A stretch of 64,000 bases of DNA from contig OZ014412.1 of the NCBI GenBank assembly GCA_963965975.1, positions 11,670,849-11,734,848 on the forward strand. Reading direction: 5' to 3'. The DNA comes from Xestospongia bergquistia. Lineage: Eukaryota > Porifera > Demospongiae > Haplosclerida > Petrosiidae. Under the pieces are notes generated by a model that did not search any database, was not told the origin of the DNA, and worked only from the letters and a program-made list of their open reading frames with translations. Of this stretch, positions 12,167 through 22,234 are shown in pieces. The stretch's first letter is position 1, and each line of letters starts with the position of its first letter. The translations under genes and the position numbers were made by a program.

Positions 12167-14921
12167 TACATTGGCTCATTGTTTTTTGAATTAGTCTTAC
12201 TCCAAGATGCCTACTCACTAATGCAAAAAAGGTCATCTGGCACACTTAGAGCGCTTTATTGATGTTGCACGAAAGCAATAATTTGATTGGTCATCTGAAA
12301 CTCCTTCGAATTCTGACTGTAGCATCCGGTGCAAGAAAATGTTTGAAGTATGCCAGATGCCCTTCTTAGATGGATGTCTGGGGATAGACTATTTTTAAAT
12401 AAAACAATTGGATTTGACATTTTAAATTGATAGGTGTATTATGAAAAAATTCATATATAACGACCTATTTGCTGGTAAGCCACTTCTGAATTTATTGATA
12501 AATGTCTTACTAGGCATTAATTTTTAAAGTCAATATATCGTAGTCATGTACAACAATAATTATAACATTTAGTTCAGGTATGTATGATGGCATATATTAG
12601 AAAGGCAAAAATGTTATTTTTCTTCAATATAGAAACTGAGTTGTCTGAATGGTATATTATTCACTACAAATAAACAAAGAACAAATTTCTGTAAATTCTC
12701 TATGTACAGTTAGCTCCATATTATTTGTGCTTCATACATGAACTTTTCTTGATATGGCTGGCAGACTTCTATTAAAGGGATGGTATCATGAAAAATCACT
12801 AATTTTTTTTACTTAAAAATAATCATTAGGTGGTATATAGCTCAGAATATTTTTTCCAGATTTTTTCTGGCTACCATTAGCTAGAAAAAAATAGTTGTTT
12901 CCAGCTAGGATGTAAAAGCACTTCCTGTTGAGGTTGAAATCGGGCGGGGCCGTTATGTGATGTCATCAAAGGGAGAGAAGTAAAGCGTTGCAATGGAAGA
13001 AAGCGACAACTCGATCAGTTTTTCTGGCACCAATGATGCTGACAGCTATGCAGCTAGTGAAATAAGACTGTCTTGCTCCTTTTCCAGTTTTGAGGTAGAA
13101 AATCCAGATCCTATAGAGAGCAGTCATGAAGATACAGGCTCAGAAATCATAGAACCATACAGTTTTGAGCCGATTGCAAGTGGTGAATACTCTCCATCCC
13201 ACTCTCCAGTGGAATATGAAAGTTAATTCTCCAGGCTTGACAATACAGACTGTTAAGTCTTTCAAATAATACAAGTATAGTCCTATTTATAGTACTGTTC
13301 TGCCTTTTTGTAGGTGTCAATGTGGACAATGTGAAGTGATGGCAACAGGATGTGAATGTGTGTGTTGCTGTGAAATAGACATTGTAAAAGACAAAGATGA
13401 AAGAGAGTAGCAATGAGATACATTGTATCACAGACCATGAAGGGTTTCAATCTGTGTGCTTAAATGTATGGGTGCTACAGACTGCCTATTTTAGTTACAG
13501 GAGTCATTATGGGGACACTGAAGAAAAATCTGTTCATGAGTAAGTTTGCCCACACATAATATTATTATACATCACTTCACATTGCATTCTTATTTCATGC
13601 AGACGTTACCGCTATATGGCATACTGCCAGCTAACCAGTTGGTGCTGGGGATGGCTCGGGAAAAGAGTATAAGAGTAATTTTACCAAGTTGTGCAGTAAA
13701 GAAGATTAGGAACACTTTTCCATCTGATTTTAGTAACTACACAGGTTTCAAATATCCACATTTGTGAAGTTTGTTTGTTATGCATACAATAGTTATTATT
13801 ATGACAATCTAAATCTACTCTTATGACTTGAAATGGCAGTGTCCTTGTCTGGCCTTGTGTATTGACTACTTAATGGTGCTGGCTCCTCATCATATACACT
13901 TGCATCCCCTCTACTGCCATCTATACAGATACAGCTAACTGGGAATCCACCTCAAATGACTCTGGAGTGAAATGCTTTCCAGTTGGCTCACGTCCTTTGA
14001 CTTGTTTCTCCCACTGAGCTTTTAAAGCAGGGCTTTTTGGGAACTTGAACAAACTTACTGTATCACTTGGTACATTAGAACATCCAGCAGCCACACAGTA
14101 ATTCACCATTTTCACACCTTGCTGTGTAAAAGGTCTATACTTGTATAGATGCACATGCATTAGCAGAAATCTCTCCCTTTGATGACATCACATAACGGCC
14201 CCACCCAATTTCAACCTCAGCGGGAAACGTTTGTAGCTTATTGAAAAATAGCTGGAAACAACTATTTTTTTCTAGCTAATGGTAGCCAGAAAAAATCTGA
14301 AAAAAATATGCTGAGCTATATATCACCAAAAGATTCTTTTTAAATTTAAAAAAAAATAGTGATTTTTCATGATACCCTCCCTTTTAAATATTCAGCCAAA
14401 TATAAACATTTAGATTTACTTTGATTCAGTTGGTTAGACCCTCTTATGACAAGTGGAAGGACAATTTAAGAGGTATCAATTAGCAACTCTCTATTTAGTT
14501 GAAATCTCCTATGTCTTGGCTGCAGTATGTTGTGAAATCAAAAAATCTTGCCTGAAATCTTAAGATTTCACTGTTTGATAATTTTTGTATACTCTTTTGT
14601 GTCACAGTTTATGTATAACTTGTCATACAGAAATTGAAATGTCTGAAACCTCATGCATTTTCTGGGAATTGTGGACCTATTGGTCTAGAACAATGCAATC
14701 AGTTTGTTTAATGCAAACAATTAAAGCTGCCAGCCAGCCCCATTTCTAAGCCACCAGCTCGTTTTAAGATAAAATTTGCAATAGGGCTTTAATATAAAAA
14801 TATAATATCGTTACATTAACATCATTTAATTCACTTACGTTGGGACTAGTGAAAAAACGTGCCCATTCGCTTCGGCACATGACAGTAGTACCGTATCACC
14901 CTCGTAGATAGGACTAGACAT
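1..14921 (-). CDS. ITPR: Inositol 1,4,5-trisphosphate receptor, copy A (5' and middle part; runs off the left edge)
   Basis: Encodes the N-terminal and middle part of an IP3-gated calcium-release channel of the endoplasmic reticulum. The ATG is at 14921, followed by a first exon that reads like the start of the IP3R beta-trefoil (MSSPIYEGDTVLLSC). After a 4.7-kb first intron come many small exons: beta-trefoil and MIR pieces (about 10.1-7.3 kb), then helical RIH/ARM repeats (about 7.1 kb to 1). Recognisable IP3R-like stretches include LLHVASNLYLHLP, GSIVRLHNVKLDSYI, KKGNHIRLRHCL and the RIH segment around 6.5-6.6 kb. The remaining introns are mostly 45-100 bp with GT/AG ends. The channel domain is not in the window for this copy. 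The same exons recur in copy B (34-40 kb). RyR was considered, but the domain order and the pore region of copy B fit IP3R. Exact exon ends are not all resolved. Confidence 0.82.
2678..2730. repeat. (TA)n / (TAA)n microsatellite
   Basis: Simple AT dinucleotide run followed by TAA triplets, inside an IP3R copy A intron. Confidence 0.95.
5440..5880. repeat. Segment shared with 34960-35450 (IP3R A/B paralogous block)
   Basis: A diverged direct copy of 34960-35450. Shared landmarks are the string around 'gaaatagtctat' and 'tttcaatggacaat'. In copy B this segment abuts exons that correspond to about 0.65-0.85 kb of copy A. In copy A it lies next to exons of the RIH block, so the two genes are not simply collinear here. 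No clear exon was recognised inside it. Confidence 0.6.
7280..10075 (-). CDS. ITPR: IP3R copy A exon block: beta-trefoil and MIR domains
   Basis: About a dozen short exons. In coding order they read VALFQVLPEYAEN (9.77 kb), HYFHRKLVYGRKIK (9.6-9.55 kb), LLHVASNLYLHLPFISSDV (9.5-9.42 kb), ATLTQYDDACLFKILPS (9.34 kb), YPGDELILKSVQQKGNYHIL (9.2-9.13 kb), YEFTLAVTHSVFTI (8.7 kb), GSIVRLHNVKLDSYIASSN (8.21-8.11 kb), then MIR-like FNEKCCIKHILTEKYL (7.8 kb) and GNHIRLRHCLNEKYLAIEG (7.5 kb). The order follows the known layout of the IP3R suppressor domain and IP3-binding core. I did not verify the individual basic IP3-contact residues. Confidence 0.75.
8635..10840. repeat. Left arm of a large inverted duplication (partner 16700-18495)
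   Basis: This stretch of IP3R copy A, with its beta-trefoil exons and introns, reappears reverse-complemented at about 16700-18495. Both exons and introns are shared, with scattered substitutions and indels. The partner is therefore a genomic DNA duplication and not a retrocopy. The arms are separated by about 5.9 kb. Confidence 0.9.
11086..11233. mobile_element. Short foldback element (MITE-like)
   Basis: Two arms of roughly 55 bp, starting 'gttaggtatctgtctcagg' and ending with its imperfect reverse complement, surround a loop of about 40 bp. The arms share the core 'agtgatttagaccacc'. No coding capacity. It lies in intron 1 of IP3R copy A. A non-autonomous foldback transposon is the simplest reading; no target duplication was established. 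Confidence 0.7.
11870..12172. repeat. Paired (TA)n tracts flanking a GC-rich hairpin
   Basis: TA runs occupy 11870-11904 and about 12131-12172 on both sides of the hairpin at 11961-12126. The unit between the runs starts with 'actgaagtatctaagtctgt'. That same tag occurs next to the broken 5' end of IP3R copy B at about 39758-39781. Confidence 0.85.
11961..12126. mobile_element. Near-perfect GC-rich hairpin (foldback element)
   Basis: Two arms of about 80 bp, from 'agaacagaattaaagg' to its exact reverse complement 'cctttaattctgttct', face each other around the 4-base loop 12042-12045. The inner part of the arms (for example 'tcacgcgttatgcgatcgtc') is strikingly CpG- and GC-rich in this AT-rich window. 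It has no coding potential. It looks like a foldback MITE that inserted into a TA tract. Confidence 0.85.
12993..13767 (+). pseudogene. P2X7-type cysteine-rich (ballast-like) domain gene, decayed
   Basis: Exon 1 starts with ATG at 12993 and encodes an acidic, Ser-rich N-terminus ending ..SYSFEPIASG-like, then EYES. The downstream pieces match the cytosolic Zn-binding domain at the C-terminus of vertebrate P2X7, a domain also found as stand-alone proteins in many invertebrates: RLDNTD (about 13231-13250), CQCGQCEVMATGCECVCC (13313 on), CITDHEGFQSVCLNVWVLQT (13428 on) and, after an intron, RYRYMAYCQLTSWCWGWLGK then RVILPSCAVKKIRNTFP and TGFKYPHL with stop at 13767. There are at least three lesions: a frame change after EYES, a TAG or frame slip after KDERE, and a one-base slip between GWLGK and RVILPSC. 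The first donor also reads TTAAGT where GTAAGT is expected. The conserved W-C-x-C-x2-C and ECVCC motifs make the family call firm; function is doubtful in this copy. Confidence 0.72.
13921..14109 (-). pseudogene. THAP zinc-finger domain fragment
   Basis: Starting at the ATG at 14109 the frame reads MVNYCVAAGCSN, followed by LFKFPK and W, which is the N-terminal C-x4-C half of a THAP (C2CH) DNA-binding domain. It ends with HFTPESFEVDSQLA, the usual end of such domains. The intervening segment that should hold the third zinc ligand in C-x2-H is missing: the sequence jumps to GKHF, so the histidine is present but not the cysteine. This points to an internal deletion. The upstream 17 residues are in frame but are not part of the domain. 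It lies inside the TIR element, opposite to the P2X7-like gene. Confidence 0.7.
14839..14921 (-). CDS. ITPR: IP3R copy A, first coding exon
   Basis: The ATG at 14921-14919 opens a 28-residue segment ending ..HVFSLVPT, followed by a consensus GTAAGT donor (reverse complement at 14833-14838). It resembles the first strand of the IP3R suppressor (beta-trefoil) domain, which begins MS..LYIGDIVSLYAEG in animal receptors. The next exon (about 10.07-10.0 kb) reads SSDSYGHVTIQSKPLPYSNS, so intron 1 is about 4.76 kb, unlike the short introns elsewhere in the gene. That intron holds most of the transposons of this region. Confidence 0.7.
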
Positions 14922-16220
14922 CTCGAGTTTTGATTTTTATCCAAAACAGTTTATATTAAGCAACTGATCGTGAAGTTAGCCACACTGTGAAGGATTAGAT
15001 AGAAGAGGTCTGGTGCTACACAAGCACAGTTAGTCACCAAGTTGACAGGGTAATTGTAATATCACAAAAAAGACTATTTATTACAAAAAGAACACAGTTT
15101 AAATAGTGTACAAAACAAAGAACAGTGTAAATGAAAAGTATCACTAGAGAAACTAGCGCTAATAAATATACATCAACACACTTAACATAAATTACAAGAA
15201 CAATAGAGGTGCAAGTAACAGTTATTAACACTAATCCAAATAAATGATAACTAAAATAATATACTATCACACACAATAACAACTACCACATCAATGAGTC
15301 CATCACACACACCCCTCATTAATTATTATATACCTTACAAAATATATCTACAATTTTACTTCAGTTACTGAATGAATCCTACTATTCAGAGTGAAGCTAA
15401 GCCAAGCTAAGCTAGGTAGCCTATTTAGTAGTTATTATTACTATGATATTTTCCTTATAGATTGCCATCTTTGTCATAATTGATGTATAACTAAACAGGA
15501 GACATTATTTTCTTGTGTTTGTTATGCACCTATATATAGTTGAAGAAGACCTGACAAAAGAACTGACTGTGTATATATGTTTAAAACTGCTGGCCTGTTT
15601 CAAAACTGCCCAGTCATTGCTACTTAATTAATTGCACATCAATTAATAAACAAAGTGCACCTGTGCATGCCCACAAACATACGTCATACATTCAAATAAA
15701 TTAAGAAGTACTATATCCAATTCATTTCCCTGTTTGTTGAAAGGCTTTGTTGTGGCTGCAGCAATATAAATGAAACCATAAAAATAGAGATCATAGTATT
15801 TCCTTGTCTGCCATATGTTCTAATTAATGTAGGACTAGCAGGGAATACATTGTGTTTAGAATTCCTAAAGATAGTTCATGCCCTTTTCCTTCACACTATT
15901 TACTATTCTCAGTTGTAAACAGGAAAAGGGAGATAGCTATGATTATATTGATAACAAAGTATTAACATATATCAACCCGACAGACGTGAAGTCCACATAT
16001 ATTTTTCACATGGCATTAAAATTATGACCTAGACCTTAACCTTGTATTAATTTTTACATTAAAGAGTAGGACCATTCATTTAGAAAGAGAACTATTTCAT
16101 TTTCAGATAGGATAGTAACAACACCAATGATCACATATTTAACAAATAACAAATGAAGTGTTTACGTGTAATTATATTTATAATAGTTAATAAACAAGAA
16201 CAAGTATTAGTACATTAATT
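14922..16220. other. Intergenic interval between IP3R A start and TFIIA fragment
   Basis: Upstream side of IP3R copy A. No exon, RNA gene or clear repeat was recognised. It presumably holds the IP3R A promoter, but no convincing TATA element was placed. Confidence 0.5.
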
Positions 16221-16224
16221 TTTA

Positions 16225-16329
16225 CTAATCAGCTTCACCATTGGTCTTTGTAAAAATATAATCATAGCCTTTGAGATGCATAATACCATCTTTAAGAGCA
16301 AACTTCCACTTTGCTCTTACACGATAAAC
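16225..16329 (-). CDS. GTF2A1: TFIIA large subunit, last coding exon
   Basis: 35 codons from an acceptor CAG (16330-16332) to a TAG at 16225-16227. They hold the WKFALKDGIMHLKGYDYIF beta-strand motif diagnostic of the TFIIA beta-barrel C-terminus. It lacks the terminal tryptophan seen in many animals. Confidence 0.78.
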   Translation of the reverse strand, partial: VYRVRAKWKFALKDGIMHLKGYDYIFTKTNGEAD

Positions 16330-19300
16330 CTGTAAAATAAAAAGAAATACATGACCAGAGAAGTCTACATATAAGAGTTCTCAGTAATAATAAGAGTAAC
16401 ATTATCATAGGACTACTGTGATAGTACTAATAGTGGAATCAGTTAATAATTACTTAAAAATAGAAAATTAGAATAAGCTGGATATGATACTGAAGCTGAA
16501 ACCTAAGTCTACCATTAATTGCATGTACCAATGTTAGCATTTTAGAGGTTACTATAATAGCTGAGGATAACAATCATCTTGTTTTGGAAGACACTGACTT
16601 CACAATAAAATACCAAATATAGCTATAGAGGTTGGAAAACTAGCTATAGTGTCTGTGAAAGACTATAGAATGCTAGAAATTATTGTGTATGGATAATAAT
16701 AAATTGATATGCATTCTTCAATGATGAATTGACAACAAACTAGAGACAGTTGTCTTGTAGTGATTGACAAAATAAACATCTAAATGTATAATGCATACAT
16801 TTCTTTGCCATACTATAGTGTATAAATGTATGTGTATGGATAATATGTATTCAAGCATATATTGATCTGTGACTTATTAATTGACAATTATTTACCAGGA
16901 TATTTTTGAGAGAAAGGTTTTTCATAGTTTGCTTCTAAAAACTTATTTCTAGAAATGAATTTTTGCAGATACTAAGGAAATTACATCAATATATATACTT
17001 CCTTAATTATAGCTCTATGATCAACACTTATAACATTATTTCAATATAATTAAGGGGAAAATTAACTTAGAGCTCTTTATGTCAAGACAGTTATCATCTC
17101 TTCACAAGGGACATTGTCATTAGAGGATACTAATGGTGTCCAAGATAGTCAGTCTTGCATGTCTAGTCTTTAACAGTTGGTAGGTTTTTCTAAAGAGAGC
17201 TAGTGACAGTCTAGCATCTTTCCTTTTGTTATTGTAGCCTGTACAATCTGTCCAATATTAAAACCTATTCATTCAGGTCATGACTGATACTAATATTTGC
17301 AAGTAAATTGGAAAAAAATCTGGTATTAAAACTTTGTGGTATATACATACTGATATCACAAAAACTTGAAAATTAACACCTCAAAATAATAAATAATATT
17401 CTGTACAATACTTTATAAATAAACTGTGAAATAATTTTTATAATATGTTGTCTTTTCTTCTTTTTTAATAGTTCTGATTCTTATGGATATGTTACTGTTC
17501 AGTCTAAGCCACTACCTTATTCTGACTCTGTTCACTGTTTTCACCGCAAACTAGTTTATGGTAGAAAGATCAAGGTGTGAAGGAATATACTATTGACTTA
17601 CTATTGACTTACTGACATCCAAGATATTTTTCTTCTTCATAGTTACTTCATGTTGCTTCCAATTTGTATCTCCATCTATCATTTATTTCATCAGATATTA
17701 GCAAGAACAACCAAGTACGTTCTTGACTTTGATGATGTGCTGTATGTGTTCTACTGTTACATGCACTTTTATCTTTATCATTATCATTGTTGCCTTTATT
17801 TTTCAGGCTACTCTTACGCAATATGATGATACCTGCTTATTTTAAATTTTGCCCTCTACTTCTGGAAAAAAAACAATGGAGAAATTGTAGCTAAGGATTT
17901 ATTTGCTTTTACTCATATAATACATTACGATTTTAGATTTATTCTGGTGATGAGCTTATTCTGAAGTCAGTGCAACAAAAGGGAAATTACCATATTATGT
18001 GTTCATAACACTTTAACTGAAAAGTAATGTCACATAATTAAGTATGTTACAAACTACTGAAATCCATCTTGATAACATGTACATATACTCTTATTGACAT
18101 ACCACTGCCATATTTAATTTATTTCTTTACACCTCCAATTTCAGTAACTAAAATTAGAAATGTTGAACTTATATATAAATTGTATAACATTGGTATAATG
18201 TGTATTAATATTGTATAATCACATTGCATATTAGGAGACTAGTATTATAAAGGAAAATATCATTCTTAGTTGATATGAAGATGATGATAGTTTTACATTT
18301 ATTTGGCAATATGTTCAAGTGTGTATTTGGGCTGGAAAGAAACGAATGACAAAAATAGTTTAAATTAATTCGTAACTTAATTGTTCAATTCTTATGGCTA
18401 TCTTGTAATATTTCTTTTAGATATGAGTTTACATTGGCAGTGACTAATTCTGTGTTTACTATTCAACCACATACAAGTACTCAAACTCAAATACCAACTG
18501 ATATACATTGGTTCATTGTTTTTTTTGAATTAGTATCGCTCCAAGACACCTACTCACTAACGGAAAACAGTCATCCTGCACACTGAGGGATTACTATGAA
18601 AGCCCCAGATGGACATTCCAATTCCATTTTCTTATTTCTCCCGCAAACCTTGGCGTATTAAAAAATCCCAATTAACGACCACTCATTTGAGTTCCAATTT
18701 CTTATTTCTAATTCCATTTTTGGCATGTGCGCCATTTCTAGGCCTTTTTTGATACTTAATAAAATACGGAGCATGAGTACCATGAGCCATCTCTTACAAT
18801 TGAGCACTAGCGAGATGTTTCCAATTAGGTTGGTTCCCTGACTTTGATTGTATGTTGTAGTTCTATTATTTAGGGAAGCTGAGGATGGACATTTAAACTC
18901 CGTATAACCTTGTTATATTGAATTGGAAATAAGAAGGTCTGTCTGAGGCTTCCGTACATTACATGAAGTATGAAAGCGGTTCTAAGTAACCATAAAGTAA
19001 AAGCAAAAATAAAGTGTATCAGCTGCCTCAATAATCAAAGCACTTCTTGAAACAGACACTTGTAGTATTGGAAATTTCGAATAGCCCTCTATCTTAGTTT
19101 TGAGCCAATGCATTCCAGTGATTCCAGTGTGTGAAATATATGATGTCGTATGAAAGCAATAATTTGATTGGTCACCTGAAATTCTTTCAGGCTGAAGCAT
19201 CCGGTGACAAGAAAATGCTTGAAATATGCCAGATGCCTTCTTAGATGGGTGTCTAGGGATATACTATTTTTAAATAAAACAATTGGGTTTGACATTTTAA

Positions 19301-21283
19301 ATAAATAGGTGTATTATGAATAAATCCATAGATAACTTACCAACCTATTTGCTGGTAAGCCACTTATGAAGTTATTGATAAATATCTTACCACCTATAAT
19401 AGTTAATCAAAATTCATAAGTGATTTGGTAAATTTAGCACCTCATTACTTCAAAGCCTAGCTTCATTCACACTTTAATGACTCCAGAATTTTAGGAACAG
19501 CTAGAAAGGTAAGTTTATGAAAAGCTTGGCACTTACTGCCTGGTACACAACATTATGTTGAAACATACATGTAGTGGGATTAATTTATTATTGACTACAA
19601 ATAAACAAAGAGGATATTTCTGTAAATTCTCTATGTACAGTTAGCTCCTTGTTTGTGCTTCATACATGAACTTTCTTGATGTGGTTGCCAGATCTGTTTT
19701 AAATATTAATGGCCCAGCCAAATATAAACATTTAGATTTATTTTAATTCAGTTGGTTAGACCCTCTTATGACAAGTGAAAGGACAAGAGGTATCAGTTGT
19801 CAACTCTCTATTTAGTTGAAATCTCTTTATGTCTTGAGTGCAGTATGTTGTGGTATCACAAAATCTTGCCTGATATCTTTAGATTTCACTGTTTGATAGT
19901 TTTTGGTATGCTCTTTTACTCTTACTTTGTGTATATACTTGTTAAGACATAATATTTAGAAATTGAAATTTCCTGCATTTTGTAGGAACTGCCCTATTGG
20001 GTCTAGTACAATGCAATCAGTTTGTTAATGCAAACAATTAAAGCTGCTAGCCAGCCTGGAATAAGCTGGATATGATACCAAAGCTGAAACTTAAACCTTC
20101 CATTAATTCCTAAAGATAACAATCATCCTGTAATTGTATTAGAAGACACTGACTTCACAATAAAACACTGACTATAGCTATAAAGATTGGAAAACTAGCC
20201 AGTGTCTGTGAAAGACTATAGAATTTTAGAAATCAAGCTACTGAGATGATTAAAGCCTTCATATCATGATAAGCCACACTAGTACTCATATTTTATAATA
20301 GTACTCACACTAACAGGTTAATAAAATTAATTTTATTGGTTGCCATATGCATTGGCAGTTAAAGGACATGGTTAAATTTATTCATTGCTTTCAATTGTTC
20401 CATACAACTACAGAGTAAATACATTTTGAATAGAGTGCTAGTTCTATATAGAGTAAAGCACATAGACTTACTATTTGAAAATATAGAATCTAACAGCTTA
20501 AGGGATCTAAATCACCTTATGTTATAACTACAGTATGTAATTTCATTATGATACTGCTTTAAAAGCTAAGACTCTGAGGCAAAAGACTAGAAAAATATAA
20601 AAAGTTGAAAGAAACTGTAGCTATAGTGCTGCAACACAGAAAAACACATTGAGAGACTGGTACACACAATACCAGGTTTTGCTTTGACATAAAGGTCCTA
20701 TGGAAATACAGTAAATCAGGCAACTTAGAATTTTAAAATAATAATGCTAAAAAAAACTACATGTTATTTTAAGGAGAAGTAATGGAAGGTTAGTATCTCA
20801 TGATAAGTTATATCAGAAATATCATGGTTATATAAACGTAATAACTTGGCATTTTGTAAAAGATATCACCTTTGAGCCATTAACACTCAGGTGTTGGGTA
20901 AAACTTTAACAAATTTATTATAGTCATAGTAAAGAAAACTGAAAATATCCAAACTGGTAGGGCATCTGTTAACCCTTGTCTACATACAGCCTTGGTTTAC
21001 CTTACATGTTGTACCAAGAAAATATGAAATTCACTTTTGAAATGGTACCAAATAGGTTAAAAATTTGGGCAATTTCTGTTTAAAATAAATGCAATGGTTG
21101 TGGGTGTGGCAGCAAATGTTTGGCTACTCAATTCACTAAACTTACTCACAAACAGTATTATAAACAAATAAAATGCTTACTTTTTCAAACTGACAGACAA
21201 TAGTATTGTCTGTTCTCCATATATCCTCTTCCTCATCACTTTCAGCATCATCATTAGAATAAAAGGATCTTCATCACTACCCT
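16225..21283 (-). CDS. GTF2A1: TFIIA large subunit (alpha/beta), C-terminal two exons only
   Basis: TFIIA stabilises TBP on promoter DNA; its large-subunit C-terminus forms the beta-barrel with the small subunit. The exon at 21181-21283 reads an acidic stretch NDDAESDEEEDIW then TDNTIVCQFEK before a GTAAGC donor. The exon at 16225-16329 reads VYRVRAKWKFALKDGIMHLK, GYDYIFTKTNGEAD, stop. This matches the end of animal TFIIA-alpha/beta (..VVVCQYDKIHR..NKWKFHLKDGIMNLNGRDYIF..). The exons join in frame across a 4.85-kb intron, far longer than the neighbours. The N-terminal helical domain and linker were not found upstream, and in-frame stops lie just before the acidic stretch unless the exon starts inside it, so this is probably a truncated or relic copy. 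Confidence 0.72.
16472..16685. repeat. Direct repeat bordering the inserted 16.7-20.05 kb block (partner 20048-20240)
   Basis: Starts 'aataagctggatatgatact' and recurs at 20048-20240 in the same orientation. The two copies bracket the block that carries the inverted IP3R exons and the 18507-20047 repeat, as if that block had been inserted with duplication of about 200 bp of the TFIIA intron. Confidence 0.8.
16700..18495 (+). pseudogene. Inverted duplicate of IP3R copy A beta-trefoil exons
   Basis: Reverse-complement copy of 8635-10840. On the plus strand, exon sequences corresponding to SSDSYG, LLHVASNLYLHL and ATLTQYDD appear near 17470, 17645 and 17810. They are separated by matching introns, but with point changes and indels: part of the exon/intron near 17540 is rearranged and the HYFHRKL exon is fused to the preceding one. 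There is no start exon and no continuation of the receptor, and it sits within the intron of the TFIIA fragment on the other strand. It is a gene fragment. Confidence 0.85.
18507..20047. repeat. Direct repeat copy 2 (partner 12169-14740), with empty transposon site
   Basis: Same orientation as 12169-14740. The site 'ctgttttaaatatt' near 19694-19707 has no insert and a single TTA, which documents the transposon insertion in copy 1. Copy 2 also contains about 250-400 bp of extra sequence (18590-18980, 19390-19570) not present in copy 1. No gene was recognised. Confidence 0.8.
20048..20240. repeat. Direct repeat, right border (partner 16472-16685)
   Basis: See the left partner. Shared landmarks are 'ggatatgatac' and 'gaagacactgacttcacaat'. 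Confidence 0.8.
20241..21180. other. TFIIA-fragment intron sequence, nothing recognised
   Basis: AT-rich non-coding sequence. No exon or element seen. Confidence 0.45.
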
Positions 21284-21955
21284 AATGTACAATATTACAC
21301 AAAATAAAACTATATATTTGGTATACTCTATTGAGAATGAACACTAACTTGGTGTTATAATTCTGGCTAGGAATGAACTAGTGAGAAATGGTTTGCACTA
21401 TTCAAAACACCTTGTAAGTCAACAAGTTTTATTAAAAAAGAGTGCTAGCTATTTTGTAAAGTTACAAACTCAAAATCCATATAAAGTAAATGGTGTTATC
21501 CTTGACTTGATATCATGCATACCTTTGTGTATTATTAATGAATGCTCATGTAAGCATTCTCTAGCTTCAGCAGAAAAGTTTAGAAACTATCAAAAATAGC
21601 TTTAATAGTAAAAGTAAACTGATCAAGAGATAGCTGCATAGAACCAATGAGTCACAAAAAGTTGCAACTACGACACCACACCCATTTAGGTTAATGACGT
21701 TGAAATTCCACTAAATCTCAGTCATTCTTCACGTGAACAGAATCTCTGTATTCACTATACAAAAGTAATCGAATATAGTGTCATGATATTTCACATAACT
21801 CAGTCAAATAATATGCTAAATTAGGGGTTAAAGTATATGCTTATTAAATTATATGAGTAAATTAAATTCGTTGAAGTCTGTTGTAACAAAAATTTCCAAC
21901 TAGGTTATTTATACTAGTATGACATAGTAAAGGTTATTTACCAGTTGTTATAGTT

Positions 21956-21971
21956 AGAGAGAGAGAGAGAA

Positions 21972-22035
<64 letters not shown>
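21956..22035. repeat. (GA)n microsatellite
   Basis: About 80 bp of GA dinucleotides with two AAT interruptions. Confidence 0.95.
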
Positions 22036-22037
<2 letters not shown>

Positions 22038-22188
22038 GGCAAAAGTTAAGTAATCAAGTCGTTCTAGATAAACGGAAAGCAAAGCTTGAAAATTCTGAAA
22101 GACCTTTAAAAAGTACAGACAATACAGAAGGAGTGTTTGCTACAATAAAAGTAATGTGGGGACAAAATACAATTATAATTGACAGCTT

Positions 22189-22234
22189 AGTCTCGCATAG
22201 CTAGCCCCTTCATCTTTGCTGAAGAAAGCGAGAC
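22189..22234. mobile_element. 46-bp micro-insert with GTCTCGC/GCGAGAC ends and 12-bp flanking duplication
   Basis: The flanks at 22177-22188 and 22235-22246 are identical (aattgacagctt). The insert begins agtctcgc and ends gcgagac, a 7-bp inverted repeat. It has no coding capacity. Confidence 0.7.

Larger units (their letters stand above)
12775..14383. mobile_element. TIR DNA transposon (PIF/Harbinger-like, TTA target duplication) carrying P2X7-type and THAP gene remnants
   Basis: 1609 bp. The termini AAGGGATGGTATCATG.. and ..CATGATACCCTCCCTT are inverted repeats extending about 150-200 bp, and both sides share the block around 'aacaactatttttttctag'. It is flanked by TTA at 12772-12774 and 14384-14386. 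The paralogous repeat at 18507-20047 has a single TTA and no insert. A 3-bp TTA/TAA duplication is typical of PIF/Harbinger elements. No transposase catalytic domain is present, so the copy is non-autonomous. Cargo: a P2X7-like cysteine-rich gene on plus and a THAP fragment on minus, in convergent orientation. Confidence 0.8.
12169..14740. repeat. Direct repeat copy 1 (partner 18507-20047), interrupted by a transposon
   Basis: Begins 'acattggctcattgtttttt' and ends near 'aagctgccagccagcc'. It is shared in the same orientation with 18507-20047. Copy 1 carries the 12775-14383 transposon and copy 2 does not, so copy 2 preserves an empty insertion site near 19699-19701. Confidence 0.85.

Noticed and set aside
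15034-15282. 82-residue hydrophobic minus-strand frame
   Set aside because: Low-complexity, AT-driven composition, no family resemblance and no splice context.
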